Shown: positions 53,121 through 61,353, counted from the stretch's first letter. The stretch is DNA of 64,000 bases from an uncultured Mesonia sp. (GCA_947499595.1 CANMOY010000004.1:235474-299473), one strand, 5' to 3'. Notes: a model not told the origin generated them from the sequence alone. A program made the numbers and translations.

Positions 53121-54208
53121 AAAATTCCTTTTGTACTGGGTATATTAAACGATTCATTCTTGTCTATAGCTGCTCGCAGCGCGCGTGCAAAAGCCTTAAA
53201 AATGGCTTCAATTTTATGGTGTTCGTTTTCTCCTTCGGCTTTTATGTTGAGGTTACAACGGGCAGCATCTGAAAAAGATTTAAAAAAGTGCATAAACATT
53301 TCGGTAGGCATATTGCCTATTTTTTCACGGTTAAAATCGGCTTTCCATACTAGCCAAGGTCTACCACCAAAGTCAATCGCCACTTGTGCCAAACAATCGT
53401 CCATAGGTAACATAAAACCATATCGATTAATTCCTTTTTTATCGGCTAAAGCCTCTAAAAAGCAATCGCCTAAACAAATGGCTACGTCTTCGATACTGTG
53501 GTGCTCATCTACTTCCAAATCGCCATTAACTTGAATATTTAAACCTATTTGAGCGTGCTTTGCAATCTGCTCAAGCATATGATCAAAAAAGCCTATTCCC
53601 GTTTGTATGGAAACATTTTTAGGTTGATCTAGGTTTAAATCGATTTCAATCTGCGTTTCATTGGTAATTCTTGACTTTGTAGCTTGTCTAGGTTTTTTCT
53701 TTAAGAATTGATAAATAGTTTCCCAAGAAGTGGTGCAAAGCCTAGCTTGGTTTTGAGCATCACCTAAATAAATGGCTTGCGCATTTAAATTTTTTGCCAA
53801 TTCAATATCGCTTAAACGGTCGCCTATTACAAACGAATTTTCTAAATCGTAATTACCATAAATATAAGCCTGCAACATACCCGTATTAGGTTTGCGCGTA
53901 GGTGCATTTTCTTGGGGTAAACTAGCGTCTATATGCACAGCCTTAAATTCAATACCTTCATTTTTAAAAGCGGTCAACATTTTGTTATGAGCGGGCCAAA
54001 AGGTGTTTTCAGGAAAAGAAGATGTTCCCAAACCATCTTGATTGGTTACCATTACCAATTCATAATTTAATTCGCGAGCTATTTTTCCTAAATAGGTAAA
54101 TACGCCGGGGTAAAAACTGAGTTTTTCAAGACTATCAACTTGTTGATCGGGTTGAGGTTCTAGAATTAAAGTGCCGTCTCTATCTATAAATAATACTTTC
54201 TTTTTCAT
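53117..54208 (-). CDS. hisB: Bifunctional histidinol-phosphatase / imidazoleglycerol-phosphate dehydratase
   Basis: From ATG 54208 the protein has 363 residues. The N-terminal HAD phosphatase (to about 165) opens [12 protein letters not shown] and contains MVTNQDGLG and [12 protein letters not shown]. The C-terminal dehydratase has [27 protein letters not shown] and [15 protein letters not shown], with the two metal sites. It catalyses steps 7 (dehydratase) and 9 (phosphatase). The frame reaches 54256, but the 16 extra residues precede the HAD motif and lie in hisC, so ATG 54208 is preferred; it overlaps hisC by 29 bases. Confidence 0.95.
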   Translation of the reverse strand: MKKKVLFIDRDGTLILEPQPDQQVDSLEKLSFYPGVFTYLGKIARELNYELVMVTNQDGLGTSSFPENTFWPAHNKMLTAFKNEGIEFKAVHIDASLPQENAPTRKPNTGMLQAYIYGNYDLENSFVIGDRLSDIELAKNLNAQAIYLGDAQNQARLCTTSWETIYQFLKKKPRQATKSRITNETQIEIDLNLDQPKNVSIQTGIGFFDHMLEQIAKHAQIGLNIQVNGDLEVDEHHSIEDVAICLGDCFLEALADKKGINRYGFMLPMDDCLAQVAIDFGGRPWLVWKADFNREKIGNMPTEMFMHFFKSFSDAARCNLNIKAEGENEHHKIEAIFKAFARALRAAIDKNESFNIPSTKGIL

Positions 54209-55229
54209 AGCTTTTAAGTGTTTTGAGTAATTGTTTGTTTTCTTCTGGACTACCAATGCTTATACGCAAAGAATTTTCAATTAAGCTTGAACGGTCGCGT
54301 ACCCGAATATTATTGGATAGAAAAAAGGCGTGCAGTTTTTCAGCATTGGGTGTTTCTATCAATAGAAAATTGGCTTGGCTAGGGTAGACATACGTGATGC
54401 ATTCCAGTTTTTTTAGTTCATTTTCTAGATGTGCTTTCTCTTGAAGAATTAAGTTTATTTCATTTTGAACATCTTGTTTTTGGGCGAGCCTATTAAAAGC
54501 GGCTTGAGCGTTTAAAGTACTGATGTTATAAGGTGGTTTAATTTTATTTAGCCACTGTACTATCATTGGTGAAGCATAGGCTATCCCTAAACGAATTCCG
54601 GCTAAACCGTACGCCTTACTTAAAGTTTGGCAGACGATTAGATTTTTCCTTTTACTTAATTGAGATAAAGCACTTTCTTCTTTACTAAAATCGATATAGG
54701 CTTCATCTATCACCAAAACACCCGAATAAAAATCTAGTAATGCTTCTATATCGCGCATTGCTATGGCAGATCCTGTAGGATTGTTAGGCGAACAGATAAA
54801 AAGCATTTTGGGCTTATATCTTTCAATACTCGCTTTCGCGGATTTTATGTCGATCAATTGATTGTTAATTAGAGGCTCTCTGATTACAGAGACATCATTG
54901 ATCTGCGCTAAGACTTCATACATACCATAGGTGGGTGTAAAAACCAATACGCTATCTTGTTTGGGGGTGCAGAAAAGCCGAAAACATAAATCAATGACCT
55001 CGTCGCTGCCGTTGCCTAAAAAAACTTGATTGGTAGCCAAACCTTTTAAGTTGGCTAAAGCCGATTTAAGTTGAGTGTGGTAGGGATCGGGATAGCGATT
55101 TAGGCTTCCAAACGGATTTTCGTTTGCATCGAGCAAAATTAAATCTTGTTGGTTGCTTTCGTGTCTTGCCGAAGAGTAAGGTTTTAAGTTACGCAATTCG
55201 GGTCTGATAAGTTTCTCTATCTCATTCAT
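54180..55229 (-). CDS. hisC: Histidinol-phosphate aminotransferase
   Basis: The 349-residue PLP enzyme has [43 protein letters not shown] and the PLP-binding Lys in [14 protein letters not shown] around residue 209, with RVRDRSS and [14 protein letters not shown] at the end. It transaminates imidazole acetol phosphate with glutamate. Its start overlaps hisD by 4 bases. Confidence 0.97.
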   Translation of the reverse strand: MNEIEKLIRPELRNLKPYSSARHESNQQDLILLDANENPFGSLNRYPDPYHTQLKSALANLKGLATNQVFLGNGSDEVIDLCFRLFCTPKQDSVLVFTPTYGMYEVLAQINDVSVIREPLINNQLIDIKSAKASIERYKPKMLFICSPNNPTGSAIAMRDIEALLDFYSGVLVIDEAYIDFSKEESALSQLSKRKNLIVCQTLSKAYGLAGIRLGIAYASPMIVQWLNKIKPPYNISTLNAQAAFNRLAQKQDVQNEINLILQEKAHLENELKKLECITYVYPSQANFLLIETPNAEKLHAFFLSNNIRVRDRSSLIENSLRISIGSPEENKQLLKTLKSYEKESIIYR

Positions 55230-56512
55230 AATTTAAGGTTATTTATTCTTAAATCGACTGCATTTTTGTGACCAGCCAAGCCTTCAGCCTCAGCCATTAA
55301 AGCAACCGCATCACCAAGATTTTCAATGCCTTTTTTAGTGATCTCTTGAAAAGTGACTTGCTTGCAAAAACTCAAAGTAGATACGCCGCTATAGCTTCGG
55401 GCAAAACCAAAAGTAGGTAGCGTATGATTGGTGCCGCTAGCATAATCGCCCATAGATTCGCAACTGTAATGCCCCAAGAAAACCGAGCCAGCGTTGCTAA
55501 TTTTGTCGGAATATTGCCCCGCTTCATCTATTGCCAGTATGAGGTGCTCGGGGGCATAAAAATTACTCAATTTAAAGGCCGCAGGCAGATCTTCTACTAA
55601 AATAGCCACGCTATTAAGCAAAGCTTTTTCGGCTATTTCTTTTCTTGGTAATTTTTCAACTTGCTCTTTTAAGGCAGCTAAGGTTTGCTTTAAAATTGTT
55701 CTACTTGGAGTTAAAAATACCACTTGGCTATCTGGCCCATGTTCGGCTTGGGCAATTAAATCTGACGCTACAAAGTCTGGGTTAGCGCTTTCATCTGTAA
55801 TAACAAGCACTTCGCTGGGGCCGGCAGGCATATCAATAGCTACTCCATTTTGTTGTAAAATTTGCTTGGCACGGGTAACATAGGCGTTTCCGGGTCCGAA
55901 GATTTTATCTACTCGCTTAATACTTGAAGTACCGTAGCCCATGGCAGCAATTGCTTGGGCGCCGCCAATGTTATACACTTCGGTAATGTTTAACAATTCT
56001 AGACAGAAAGCTACGGCGGGATGCATACTGGCATTACCTTTAATGGGGTGACAAACAACAATACGCTGGCAATTGGCCAAACGAGCAGGAATACCTAACA
56101 TTAATATAGTGGAGAACAAAGGGGCGGTACCTCCCGGTATGTAAAGGCCTACATTTTCTATAGGTTTATTTTCCTGCCAACACACTATTCCCGCACTTGT
56201 TATTATCTTCTTCTTTGGCGATAACTGACTGGCGTGAAATTTTTTAATATTCGCATAAGCTTTTAGAATGGCTTGTTTTAGGGGTTCATCTAGTTGTGTT
56301 GCCGCTTGTTGGATTTGAGATTTTTCAATTTTAAAATCCGCTTGACGGGAATTGTCATACTTGGCATTAAAAAATTGGATGGCTTGATCTCCCTTTTCGC
56401 GAACTTGCCGAAGAATATTTGCCGTATCCTCAATTTGTTGTTCAGTTTGTTGCGACGGCCGCTGTAAAGCCTTTTGAGCCTCTTCTATCGTGGGTGTATA
56501 TAAAACTTTCAT
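55226..56512 (-). CDS. hisD: Histidinol dehydrogenase
   Basis: The 428-residue zinc enzyme has GLYIPGGTAPLFST, the NAD-binding GGAQAIAAMGYG, KIFGPGNAYVTRAK, MPAGPSEVLVI, AEHGPDSQ (zinc and base residues) and FLGHYSCESMGDYASGTNHTLPT. It oxidises histidinol to histidine in two steps. Its start overlaps the hisG stop by one base. Confidence 0.98.
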   Translation of the reverse strand: MKVLYTPTIEEAQKALQRPSQQTEQQIEDTANILRQVREKGDQAIQFFNAKYDNSRQADFKIEKSQIQQAATQLDEPLKQAILKAYANIKKFHASQLSPKKKIITSAGIVCWQENKPIENVGLYIPGGTAPLFSTILMLGIPARLANCQRIVVCHPIKGNASMHPAVAFCLELLNITEVYNIGGAQAIAAMGYGTSSIKRVDKIFGPGNAYVTRAKQILQQNGVAIDMPAGPSEVLVITDESANPDFVASDLIAQAEHGPDSQVVFLTPSRTILKQTLAALKEQVEKLPRKEIAEKALLNSVAILVEDLPAAFKLSNFYAPEHLILAIDEAGQYSDKISNAGSVFLGHYSCESMGDYASGTNHTLPTFGFARSYSGVSTLSFCKQVTFQEITKKGIENLGDAVALMAEAEGLAGHKNAVDLRINNLKL

Positions 56513-57369
56513 TATAAAACCATTTTATTGATGGGGATGATTAATATATCTTCGGCACCTGAAGCTTTAAGCTGATCTATAACCGACCAAAATTGATTTT
56601 CGTCGATAACAGAGTGCAGCGAACTCCATCCTGGCTGGGCGAGAGGCAAAACCGTGGGGCTTTTTAAAACGGGTAAAATTTGGCTTACCGCATTAATTTT
56701 ATCATTGGGTACGTTAAGTAAGACATATTTACTTTTCTTAGGTCTTAAAACGGCATCCATTCTAAAGACCAATTTATCTATGCTTTTTTGTTTTACGGAA
56801 TTGATTTTTTGAGACTTAATCAGCACTGCTTCAGAATTAAGAATGGTTTCTACCTCACGTAAGCCATTATTAAATAGCGTTGTGCCAGAGCTTACAAGGT
56901 CGCAAACTGCATCGGCTAGGCCAATGTTGGGAGCAATTTCAACTGAACCTGAGAGGGTGTGAATTTCGGCTTGAATATTATTTTTGGTTAAGTAAGCGCG
57001 AAGGGTATTGGGGTAGGAGGTAGCTATTCTCTTTTGAGTTAAAGCAGAAATATCGTTGTAATTTTCAGCTTTGGGAATAGCCAAAGAGAGTCTGCAGGAG
57101 GCAAAACCCAATTTCCTTAAAACATCATAATCGACCTGCTGTTCTATTAAAATGTTTTCGCCTACAATACCAAGATCTACAATGCCATCTTCAACATATT
57201 GTGGAATATCGGCATTGCGAAGCAGTAGAATTTCTAGCGCAAAATTTTCAACCACAATCTTTAACTGATTGTTTCCTTCCTTAAAATTTAAGCCGCTTTC
57301 TTTTAAAAGTTGAATGGATTCTTCATACAAGCGACCTTTTTTTTGAATAGCAATTTTTAATTTACTCAT
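56512..57369 (-). CDS. hisG: ATP phosphoribosyltransferase (long form)
   Basis: From ATG 57369 the protein has 285 residues, starting SKLKIAIQKKGRLYEES. It contains GIVDLGIVGENIL, the PRPP-binding segment GSVEIAPNIGLADAVCDLVSSGTTL, and a C-terminal ACT-like regulatory domain of the long HisG form (about 210-285), so no HisZ partner is needed and feedback inhibition by histidine is expected. The frame reaches 57402, but those 11 codons lie in the leader structure. It is the first structural gene of the his operon, behind an attenuator. Confidence 0.96.
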   Translation of the reverse strand: MSKLKIAIQKKGRLYEESIQLLKESGLNFKEGNNQLKIVVENFALEILLLRNADIPQYVEDGIVDLGIVGENILIEQQVDYDVLRKLGFASCRLSLAIPKAENYNDISALTQKRIATSYPNTLRAYLTKNNIQAEIHTLSGSVEIAPNIGLADAVCDLVSSGTTLFNNGLREVETILNSEAVLIKSQKINSVKQKSIDKLVFRMDAVLRPKKSKYVLLNVPNDKINAVSQILPVLKSPTVLPLAQPGWSSLHSVIDENQFWSVIDQLKASGAEDILIIPINKMVL

Positions 57370-57387
57370 TGTTTTTTGGATAAATAG

Positions 57388-57429
57388 GTCTGAGTAAATC
57401 AAAAAAAAAACCGCCTGATTTACTCAGAC
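57388..57429. repeat. 14-bp inverted repeat across the his terminator
   Basis: GTCTGAGTAAATCA (57388-57401) and TGATTTACTCAGAC (57416-57429) are perfect inverted copies. In the his leader RNA the upstream arm is also the 5' arm and loop of the attenuator terminator, so the two hairpins cannot form together. The longer one is complete only after RNA polymerase has passed the terminator. Confidence 0.75.
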
Positions 57430-57432
57430 GGT
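57400..57432 (-). terminator. Attenuator terminator of the his operon
   Basis: On the minus strand ACCGTCTGA (57432-57424) pairs with TCAGGCGGT (57418-57410), nine pairs with one G-U, a 5-base loop, and a run of U at 57410-57401. It lies between the leader peptide stop (57456) and hisG (57369). Confidence 0.92.
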
Positions 57433-57489
57433 TTGTTTAAAAAATATAGTTTGCTTTACATACAACATACCCTTTTCACTTCGCCTGAG
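57423..57489 (-). promoter_or_regulatory. his antiterminator pairing
   Basis: RNA segment CUCAGGCG (57489-57482), inside the leader peptide reading frame just after the His codons, is fully complementary (8 pairs, one G-U) to CGUCUGAG (57430-57423), the 5' arm of the terminator. A ribosome waiting at the His codons leaves the first segment free, so the antiterminator forms and his genes are read. A ribosome running on to the stop at 57456 covers it, and the terminator forms. Confidence 0.8.
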
Positions 57490-57533
57490 GAGCAAATATG
57501 AAAATGATGATGATGTAAGTTTATAAAGTACAT
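57456..57533 (-). CDS. hisL: his operon leader peptide
   Basis: A 25-residue frame starting at ATG 57533 reads MYFINLHHHHFHICSSGEVK and five more residues, then stops at 57456. It has four consecutive His codons (7-10) and a fifth at position 12, all CAT. Between the frame and hisG lies a terminator, and the frame's own codons 15-17 form an antiterminator segment. This is the hallmark of transcription attenuation by charged tRNA-His. The peptide itself needs no function. It is preceded 18 bases upstream by a TAGCTTTG promoter element. Confidence 0.92.
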   Translation of the reverse strand: MYFINLHHHHFHICSSGEVKRVCCM

Positions 57534-57551
57534 TTCGTTTTGTTTAGGCTA

Positions 57552-57559
57552 CAAAGCTA
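57552..57559 (-). promoter_or_regulatory. -7 promoter element (TAGCTTTG) of the his operon
   Basis: An exact TAnnTTTG match on the minus strand, 18 bases before the leader start. The -33 TTG is not at the standard distance; the nearest clear TTG lies 28 bases upstream. Confidence 0.6.
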
Positions 57560-57711
57560 ATTTAAACAAATTAAAATCTGTAAAAAACAAACTGAAAAAT
57601 CATGTTAAATATTTAAGAACGAAATATTTTTGCTGATTTAAATATCTGATAATTAAAAAGCTGTACTAGAAAGTAGTAATTAAGCTTAAATTTTTTTTCC
57701 TTTTTTATTTT

Positions 57712-57739
57712 TTGAAAGTAAAAAGTTTAAATAACTTTG
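57712..57739 (+). promoter_or_regulatory. Promoter of trpL-trpB2 (TTG-N17-TAACTTTG)
   Basis: TTG (57712-57714), 17 bases, then TAACTTTG (57732-57739): an exact match to the Bacteroidota promoter. Transcription should begin about 57743-57745, only a few bases before the leader ATG at 57748, so the leader mRNA is nearly leaderless. Confidence 0.8.
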
Positions 57740-57747
57740 CACACATA

Positions 57748-57828
57748 ATGAGAAAACTAACTTTAAATACAACTTGGTGGTGGCACAGCTTAAAACAGGC
57801 GTGCTGCTTTGCTATTGGTATATATTAA
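57748..57828 (+). CDS. trpL: trp leader peptide before trpB2
   Basis: A 26-residue frame starting at 57748 reads MRKLTLNTTWWWHSLKQACC and six more residues, ending at the stop at 57826-57828. Three consecutive Trp codons (10-12) are followed by an antiterminator segment and then by a strong terminator before trpB2. This is the layout of attenuation controlled by charged tRNA-Trp. The C-terminal Cys-Cys pair also occurs in the his leader. Confidence 0.92.
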   Translation: MRKLTLNTTWWWHSLKQACCFAIGIY

Positions 57829-57862
57829 AGTTACAATCTCTTCGTGAGAAAAGCCCGTCTGT
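57795..57862 (+). promoter_or_regulatory. trp antiterminator pairing
   Basis: RNA segment ACAGGCGUGC (57795-57804), 12 bases after the last Trp codon and inside the leader frame, can pair with GCCCGUCUGU (57853-57862), the 5' arm of the terminator, with 9 of 10 positions matched (one G-U). A ribosome stalled at the Trp codons would leave it free. A small TCTC/GAGA hairpin (57837-57849) lies between the two segments. Confidence 0.75.
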
Positions 57863-57886
57863 AAATTTTTACAGACGGGCTTTTTT
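57849..57886 (+). terminator. Attenuator terminator before trpB2
   Basis: A GC-rich stem AAGCCCGTCTGT/ACAGACGGGCTT (57851-57862 with 57871-57882), extendable to 17 bp, is followed by a T run. It lies between the leader stop and the trpB2 start at 57916, where a terminator makes sense only as an attenuator. Confidence 0.93.
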
Positions 57887-57915
57887 ATTTTATCCACTTT
57901 TAAATTTTTATTACT

Positions 57916-59304
57916 ATGAACACCAAAAAGATTTTTTTACCTGAGAACGAAATGTCAAGGCAATGGTATAATATTGTGGCCGATATGCCACATAAACCAT
58001 TGCCTCCTTTAGATCCTAAAACCTTAGAACCACTGGCGCCAGAAGCTTTAGAATCCATTTTACCTAAAGCCTTGATAGCACAGGAAATGAGTCAGGAACG
58101 CTATATTGATATTCCCGATGAGGTTTTAGAAAAATACCGTATTTACAGGCCTTCTCCGCTTTTTCGGGCTAGTGGTTTAGAGAAAGCATTGGGTTATTCG
58201 GGTAAAATTTATTACAAGTACGAAGGCGTTAGCCCAAGTGGGTCGCATAAACCTAACACTGCGCTTGCCCAAGCGTACTACAACAAAGAAGAGGGAATTA
58301 AAAAATTAACCACCGAAACCGGAGCAGGACAATGGGGAACGGCCTTAGCGTATGCCTGTGCACAATTTGATTTGGAATGCGAAGTGTATATGGTGAATGT
58401 GAGCTACAAGCAAAAACCTTATCGTAAAATTTTGATGAATACTTTTGGAGCAAATGTATACGCTAGTCCGTCGGAACGCACCCAAGCGGGAAGAGCTGTT
58501 TTAGAAGACGATCCAAACCATACCGGAAGCTTGGGTATAGCAATATCTGAGGCAGTAGAGCGTGCCGTGCAAGAAAATGACACAAAATATTCTTTGGGTT
58601 CGGTGTTAAATCACGTGCTTTTGCACCAGACTATAATTGGTTTGGAAACACAAAAACAATTGGCAATGGACAATTCCCAAGCCGATGTAATTGTTGCCCC
58701 GTTGGGTGGGGGTTCTAATTTTGCCGGTTTAGCTTTTCCTTTTTTAAAGGATAAAATGCAAGGAACTTCCAATACGCGATTTGTAGCAGTAGAACCCAGT
58801 AGTTGCCCAAAGCTTACCCAAGGGAAATTCAGGTACGATTTCGGCGATAATCAAGGATACACTCCTTTAATGCCAATGTATACCTTAGGTCATAATTTTG
58901 TGCCTGCAGGAATTCACGCAGGAGGATTACGCTACCATGGCGCTAGTGTTTTATGCAGTCAGCTTTTAAAAGACGGTTTTATTGAGGCAAAAGCTATTGA
59001 TCAACTTACTTGTTTTGAAGCTGGAATACTATTCGCTAAAGCGGAAGGAATTGTAGCGGCGCCAGAATCCACCCACGCTATAGCACAAGTTATTCGGGAA
59101 GTAGAGCAAGCCAAAATTGAAGGCGCTCAAAAAACAATAGTGTTTAACCTATCGGGTCACGGATTTGTTGATATGGCGGCTTATGGCGATTATTTAGACA
59201 ATAAGCTCACCAATCACCGCGTAGATAATACGGCTGTGCAAAAAAGTTTAGATAAAATTAAGCGTTATCAACCCGATAACTTTTTAAAAGAATTGACTCA
59301 TTGA
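57916..59304 (+). CDS. trpB2: TrpB2-type tryptophan synthase beta-like enzyme
   Basis: The 462-residue PLP enzyme is longer than classical TrpB (about 400) and has the TrpB2 features: N-terminal extension with MPHKPLPPLDP, RPSPLFRASGLEKALGYSGKIYYKYEGVSPSGSHKPNTA containing the PLP lysine (around residue 115), GAGQWGTALAYA, and GGGSNFAGLAFPF for the phosphate. It joins indole and serine to make tryptophan; TrpB2 enzymes often work without TrpA. No other trp gene lies nearby, but the attenuator ahead of it links its expression to tryptophan shortage. A terminator follows. Confidence 0.93.
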   Translation: MNTKKIFLPENEMSRQWYNIVADMPHKPLPPLDPKTLEPLAPEALESILPKALIAQEMSQERYIDIPDEVLEKYRIYRPSPLFRASGLEKALGYSGKIYYKYEGVSPSGSHKPNTALAQAYYNKEEGIKKLTTETGAGQWGTALAYACAQFDLECEVYMVNVSYKQKPYRKILMNTFGANVYASPSERTQAGRAVLEDDPNHTGSLGIAISEAVERAVQENDTKYSLGSVLNHVLLHQTIIGLETQKQLAMDNSQADVIVAPLGGGSNFAGLAFPFLKDKMQGTSNTRFVAVEPSSCPKLTQGKFRYDFGDNQGYTPLMPMYTLGHNFVPAGIHAGGLRYHGASVLCSQLLKDGFIEAKAIDQLTCFEAGILFAKAEGIVAAPESTHAIAQVIREVEQAKIEGAQKTIVFNLSGHGFVDMAAYGDYLDNKLTNHRVDNTAVQKSLDKIKRYQPDNFLKELTH

Positions 59305-59326
59305 AGATCAATTAATCTGCTAAAAT

Positions 59327-59369
59327 AATTCCCTATTGGTGTTTACGCGAATAGGGAATTTTTTTTTAA
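59327..59369 (+). terminator. Rho-independent terminator after trpB2
   Basis: An 11-bp stem (59327-59337 with 59350-59360), 12-base loop, followed by a run of T. Confidence 0.9.
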
Positions 59370-59519
59370 TTCTTTCCTAACTATTTAAAACGCTAATCGA
59401 TTAAAATCCTATAATTCCACTTATTATCATATAATTAGATTTTGAAGGTAGACGCATTCAGTAATTATGCTAAAAAACGCTAAGGGAATAGCTGATTTTT
59501 ACTAGTTAAGTGAAATAAT

Positions 59520-59852
59520 TTACATCAATGATAAAAGAAATAAGCAAAAAAATACGATACTCAAAATTATCACTGTAGTGTTAATGATAAGATACAACCT
59601 ATTGATGTTTTTTATGGCATGGCTGCTAAGAATTAATGCGATGGTACAGAAAAGCAAACCTAAATAGTTAACGCTAAACCTTCCTCTTAGCCAAAGGGGT
59701 AAGTAACTTTTAAATATCTGAACGCGTTCGGTTTGGCTTTCGCCTGAATTATAGGCATATATCCATAAACCGTATACTACTATTGGTATCAATACGCATA
59801 GAATATTGACTATAGTGAGAATTTTGTATGCCTTTTTAATAGGTGATTTCAT
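59520..59852 (-). CDS. Small membrane protein, unknown
   Basis: From ATG 59852 the protein has 110 residues with three predicted membrane helices (about 12-32, 50-72 and 83-107). The loop after helix 1 (WIYAYNSGESQTERVQIFKSYLPLWLRGR) is polar. No family was recognised. The frame reaches GTG 59879, but a promoter element lies at 59868-59875 inside that extension, so ATG 59852 is chosen. Confidence 0.6.
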   Translation of the reverse strand: MKSPIKKAYKILTIVNILCVLIPIVVYGLWIYAYNSGESQTERVQIFKSYLPLWLRGRFSVNYLGLLFCTIALILSSHAIKNINRLYLIINTTVIILSIVFFCLFLLSLM

Positions 59853-59867
59853 TAGTTTGAACGCTTT

Positions 59868-59875
59868 CAAAAATA
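59868..59875 (-). promoter_or_regulatory. -7 promoter element (TATTTTTG)
   Basis: An exact TAnnTTTG match on the minus strand 15 bases before ATG 59852. No TTG at the standard distance. Confidence 0.4.
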
Positions 59876-60039
59876 ACACTAAATTACAAGTAGTTATTTT
59901 AGTAATTCAGATTTGAGATTGCTTATAGTTGGTCTTGATAGTTTTTCCAAGCTCAAAACACGCTATCCTTTCATCTCTCAATTTTTCAATGAAAATCTGG
60001 TATAATTAAAAGTATACTTTTATAACAACGCAGCTTATT

Positions 60040-60411
60040 TTAAGCTTCCCTTAAGATTTTCTCCATTTTTCGCCCTTTTGCCAATTCATCAACCAATTTG
60101 TCTAAATATCGAACTTGTCTGTAAATTTCAAACTCCTCTTCAATATCTTCAATTCGGTAGCCGCAAATAACGCCTTTAATCAAATGGGCATTGGGATGGA
60201 TTTTTGCTTTTTGAAAAAAGGCTTCAAAAGTAGCCTTTTCATCAATAAGCTGTTGTAAATTTTTTTCATCATAACCGGTGATCCATTCAATTACTTGATG
60301 AAGTTCTTGTTTTGTTCTTCCTTTCTTTTCAACTTTGGTTACATAATGTGGATACACCGAAGCAAAAGTCATTTTGGCAACCTGTTCGTTTTTTTTAGCT
60401 GTTACTTTCAT
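60040..60411 (-). CDS. DUF2200 domain protein
   Basis: The 123-residue soluble protein matches DUF2200 from start to end: KMTFASVYPHYVTKVEKKGRTKQELHQVIEWITGY, AHLIKGVICGYRIEDIEEEF, IRQVRYLDKLVDELAKGRKMEKIL. Function unknown. It is 20 bases after the SRPBCC gene on the minus strand and may be co-transcribed with it; such small cytosolic families are frequent accessory genes. Confidence 0.88.
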   Translation of the reverse strand: MKVTAKKNEQVAKMTFASVYPHYVTKVEKKGRTKQELHQVIEWITGYDEKNLQQLIDEKATFEAFFQKAKIHPNAHLIKGVICGYRIEDIEEEFEIYRQVRYLDKLVDELAKGRKMEKILREA

Positions 60412-60431
60412 TTGATCTAATTTTTATTCGG

Positions 60432-60869
60432 TTATTTTCGCATAAAGTCAAAAGCTCCTTTTCTGAGTTGTATTCCATATTCCAGGTAAGCTTTCAAGCA
60501 AGCTAAAAAATTTGCCCATCCACCTGAATTTTCCAAGGCCCAATTTAAGTTATCTTCATTAAATTCTTTCCCTTTTTCGTTTACTTTTACTAGAGTACTT
60601 CCGTCTGCCATATTTTCTAATGTTATATTCACAGTGGTCTCGGGATCCCAAACAAATGAAATAGCGTCATACTTATCAGTTTTAACATGTGTTATTGGAA
60701 ATTGTTCCTTGAATTCTGGAAATTTCCAAATTACTTCATCTCCTGTCACTAACCGACCACTACTTTCAGAAATAAAGTATTTCGTCATTTTCTCAGGGTT
60801 TACAGTTCCATCAAACACTTCTTTAATTGGTTTTTGAACTTGTATTGCTGCTTTTGATTCAAGAATCAT
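60432..60869 (-). CDS. SRPBCC (AHSA1-like) domain protein
   Basis: The 145-residue protein is a single SRPBCC/AHSA1-type domain: IQVQKPIKEVFDGTVNPEKMTKYFISESSGRLVTGDEVIWKF, YDAISFVWDPETTVNITLE, and the C-terminal helix GGWANFLACLKAYLEYGIQLRKGAFDF that closes the ligand cavity. Such proteins bind hydrophobic ligands or co-chaperone Hsp90; no specific role is evident. It is the upstream partner of the DUF2200 gene. Confidence 0.88.
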   Translation of the reverse strand: MILESKAAIQVQKPIKEVFDGTVNPEKMTKYFISESSGRLVTGDEVIWKFPEFKEQFPITHVKTDKYDAISFVWDPETTVNITLENMADGSTLVKVNEKGKEFNEDNLNWALENSGGWANFLACLKAYLEYGIQLRKGAFDFMRK

Positions 60870-60966
60870 AATAATTTATTTTATAATGAGCCGATATATA
60901 GCTAATAGCTTGTATGCATCAATATATTCGACATACCTAAAAGCCGGGCTAGATACTACTTTTTTT

Positions 60967-61249
60967 TCATTTGTTTTTTACAAAAAATGCGACAATAGCC
61001 GTAATAATTAACCCTGAAACAAAACCTTTTTAATAGCTTATCTGACCATTGAAATGATTTTCCTTCTTGTCTTTCTTTCATTGCCAGAACATAAACTAAA
61101 ATTGCAGGAATTGCAAACAAATTAGTTAATTACATATGTTAATCTATATGCGTGCTGTGCGGCCCAACGAGTTTCTCTAAAAACATCCAAAGCAAAGACA
61201 TAACAACAAATATCAACGCCCACTTAATTTCGATTTTTCTATTTTTCAT
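60967..61249 (-). pseudogene. Broken DUF4199-like membrane protein gene
   Basis: Reading the minus strand from ATG 61249 gives MKNRKIEIKWALIFVVMSLL then WMFLEKLVG and stops after IHID-like residues near 61139. In another frame the match continues as NLFAIPAILVYVLAMKERQ up to KLLK, and after a further frame change as GFVSGLIITAIVAFFVKNK, ending at 60967. The pieces in order match the start of DUF4199 proteins from memory, with an in-frame stop and at least one frameshift, and the C-terminal half is missing. The gene is dead. Confidence 0.72.
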
Positions 61250-61353
61250 AAACTTATTTTAAGTGTTGTATGTTTTTCTACACGAACATTCATTGTGCTT
61301 AGCAGTGTATTTTATGGATTCTATACAGAGTTTTTTAAAAACCGGAATATTGC

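Noticed and set aside
60870..61353. Possible small RNA between the SRPBCC gene and the IS remnant
   Set aside because: The stretch is explained by the decayed DUF4199-like gene; no terminator or promoter supports an RNA gene.
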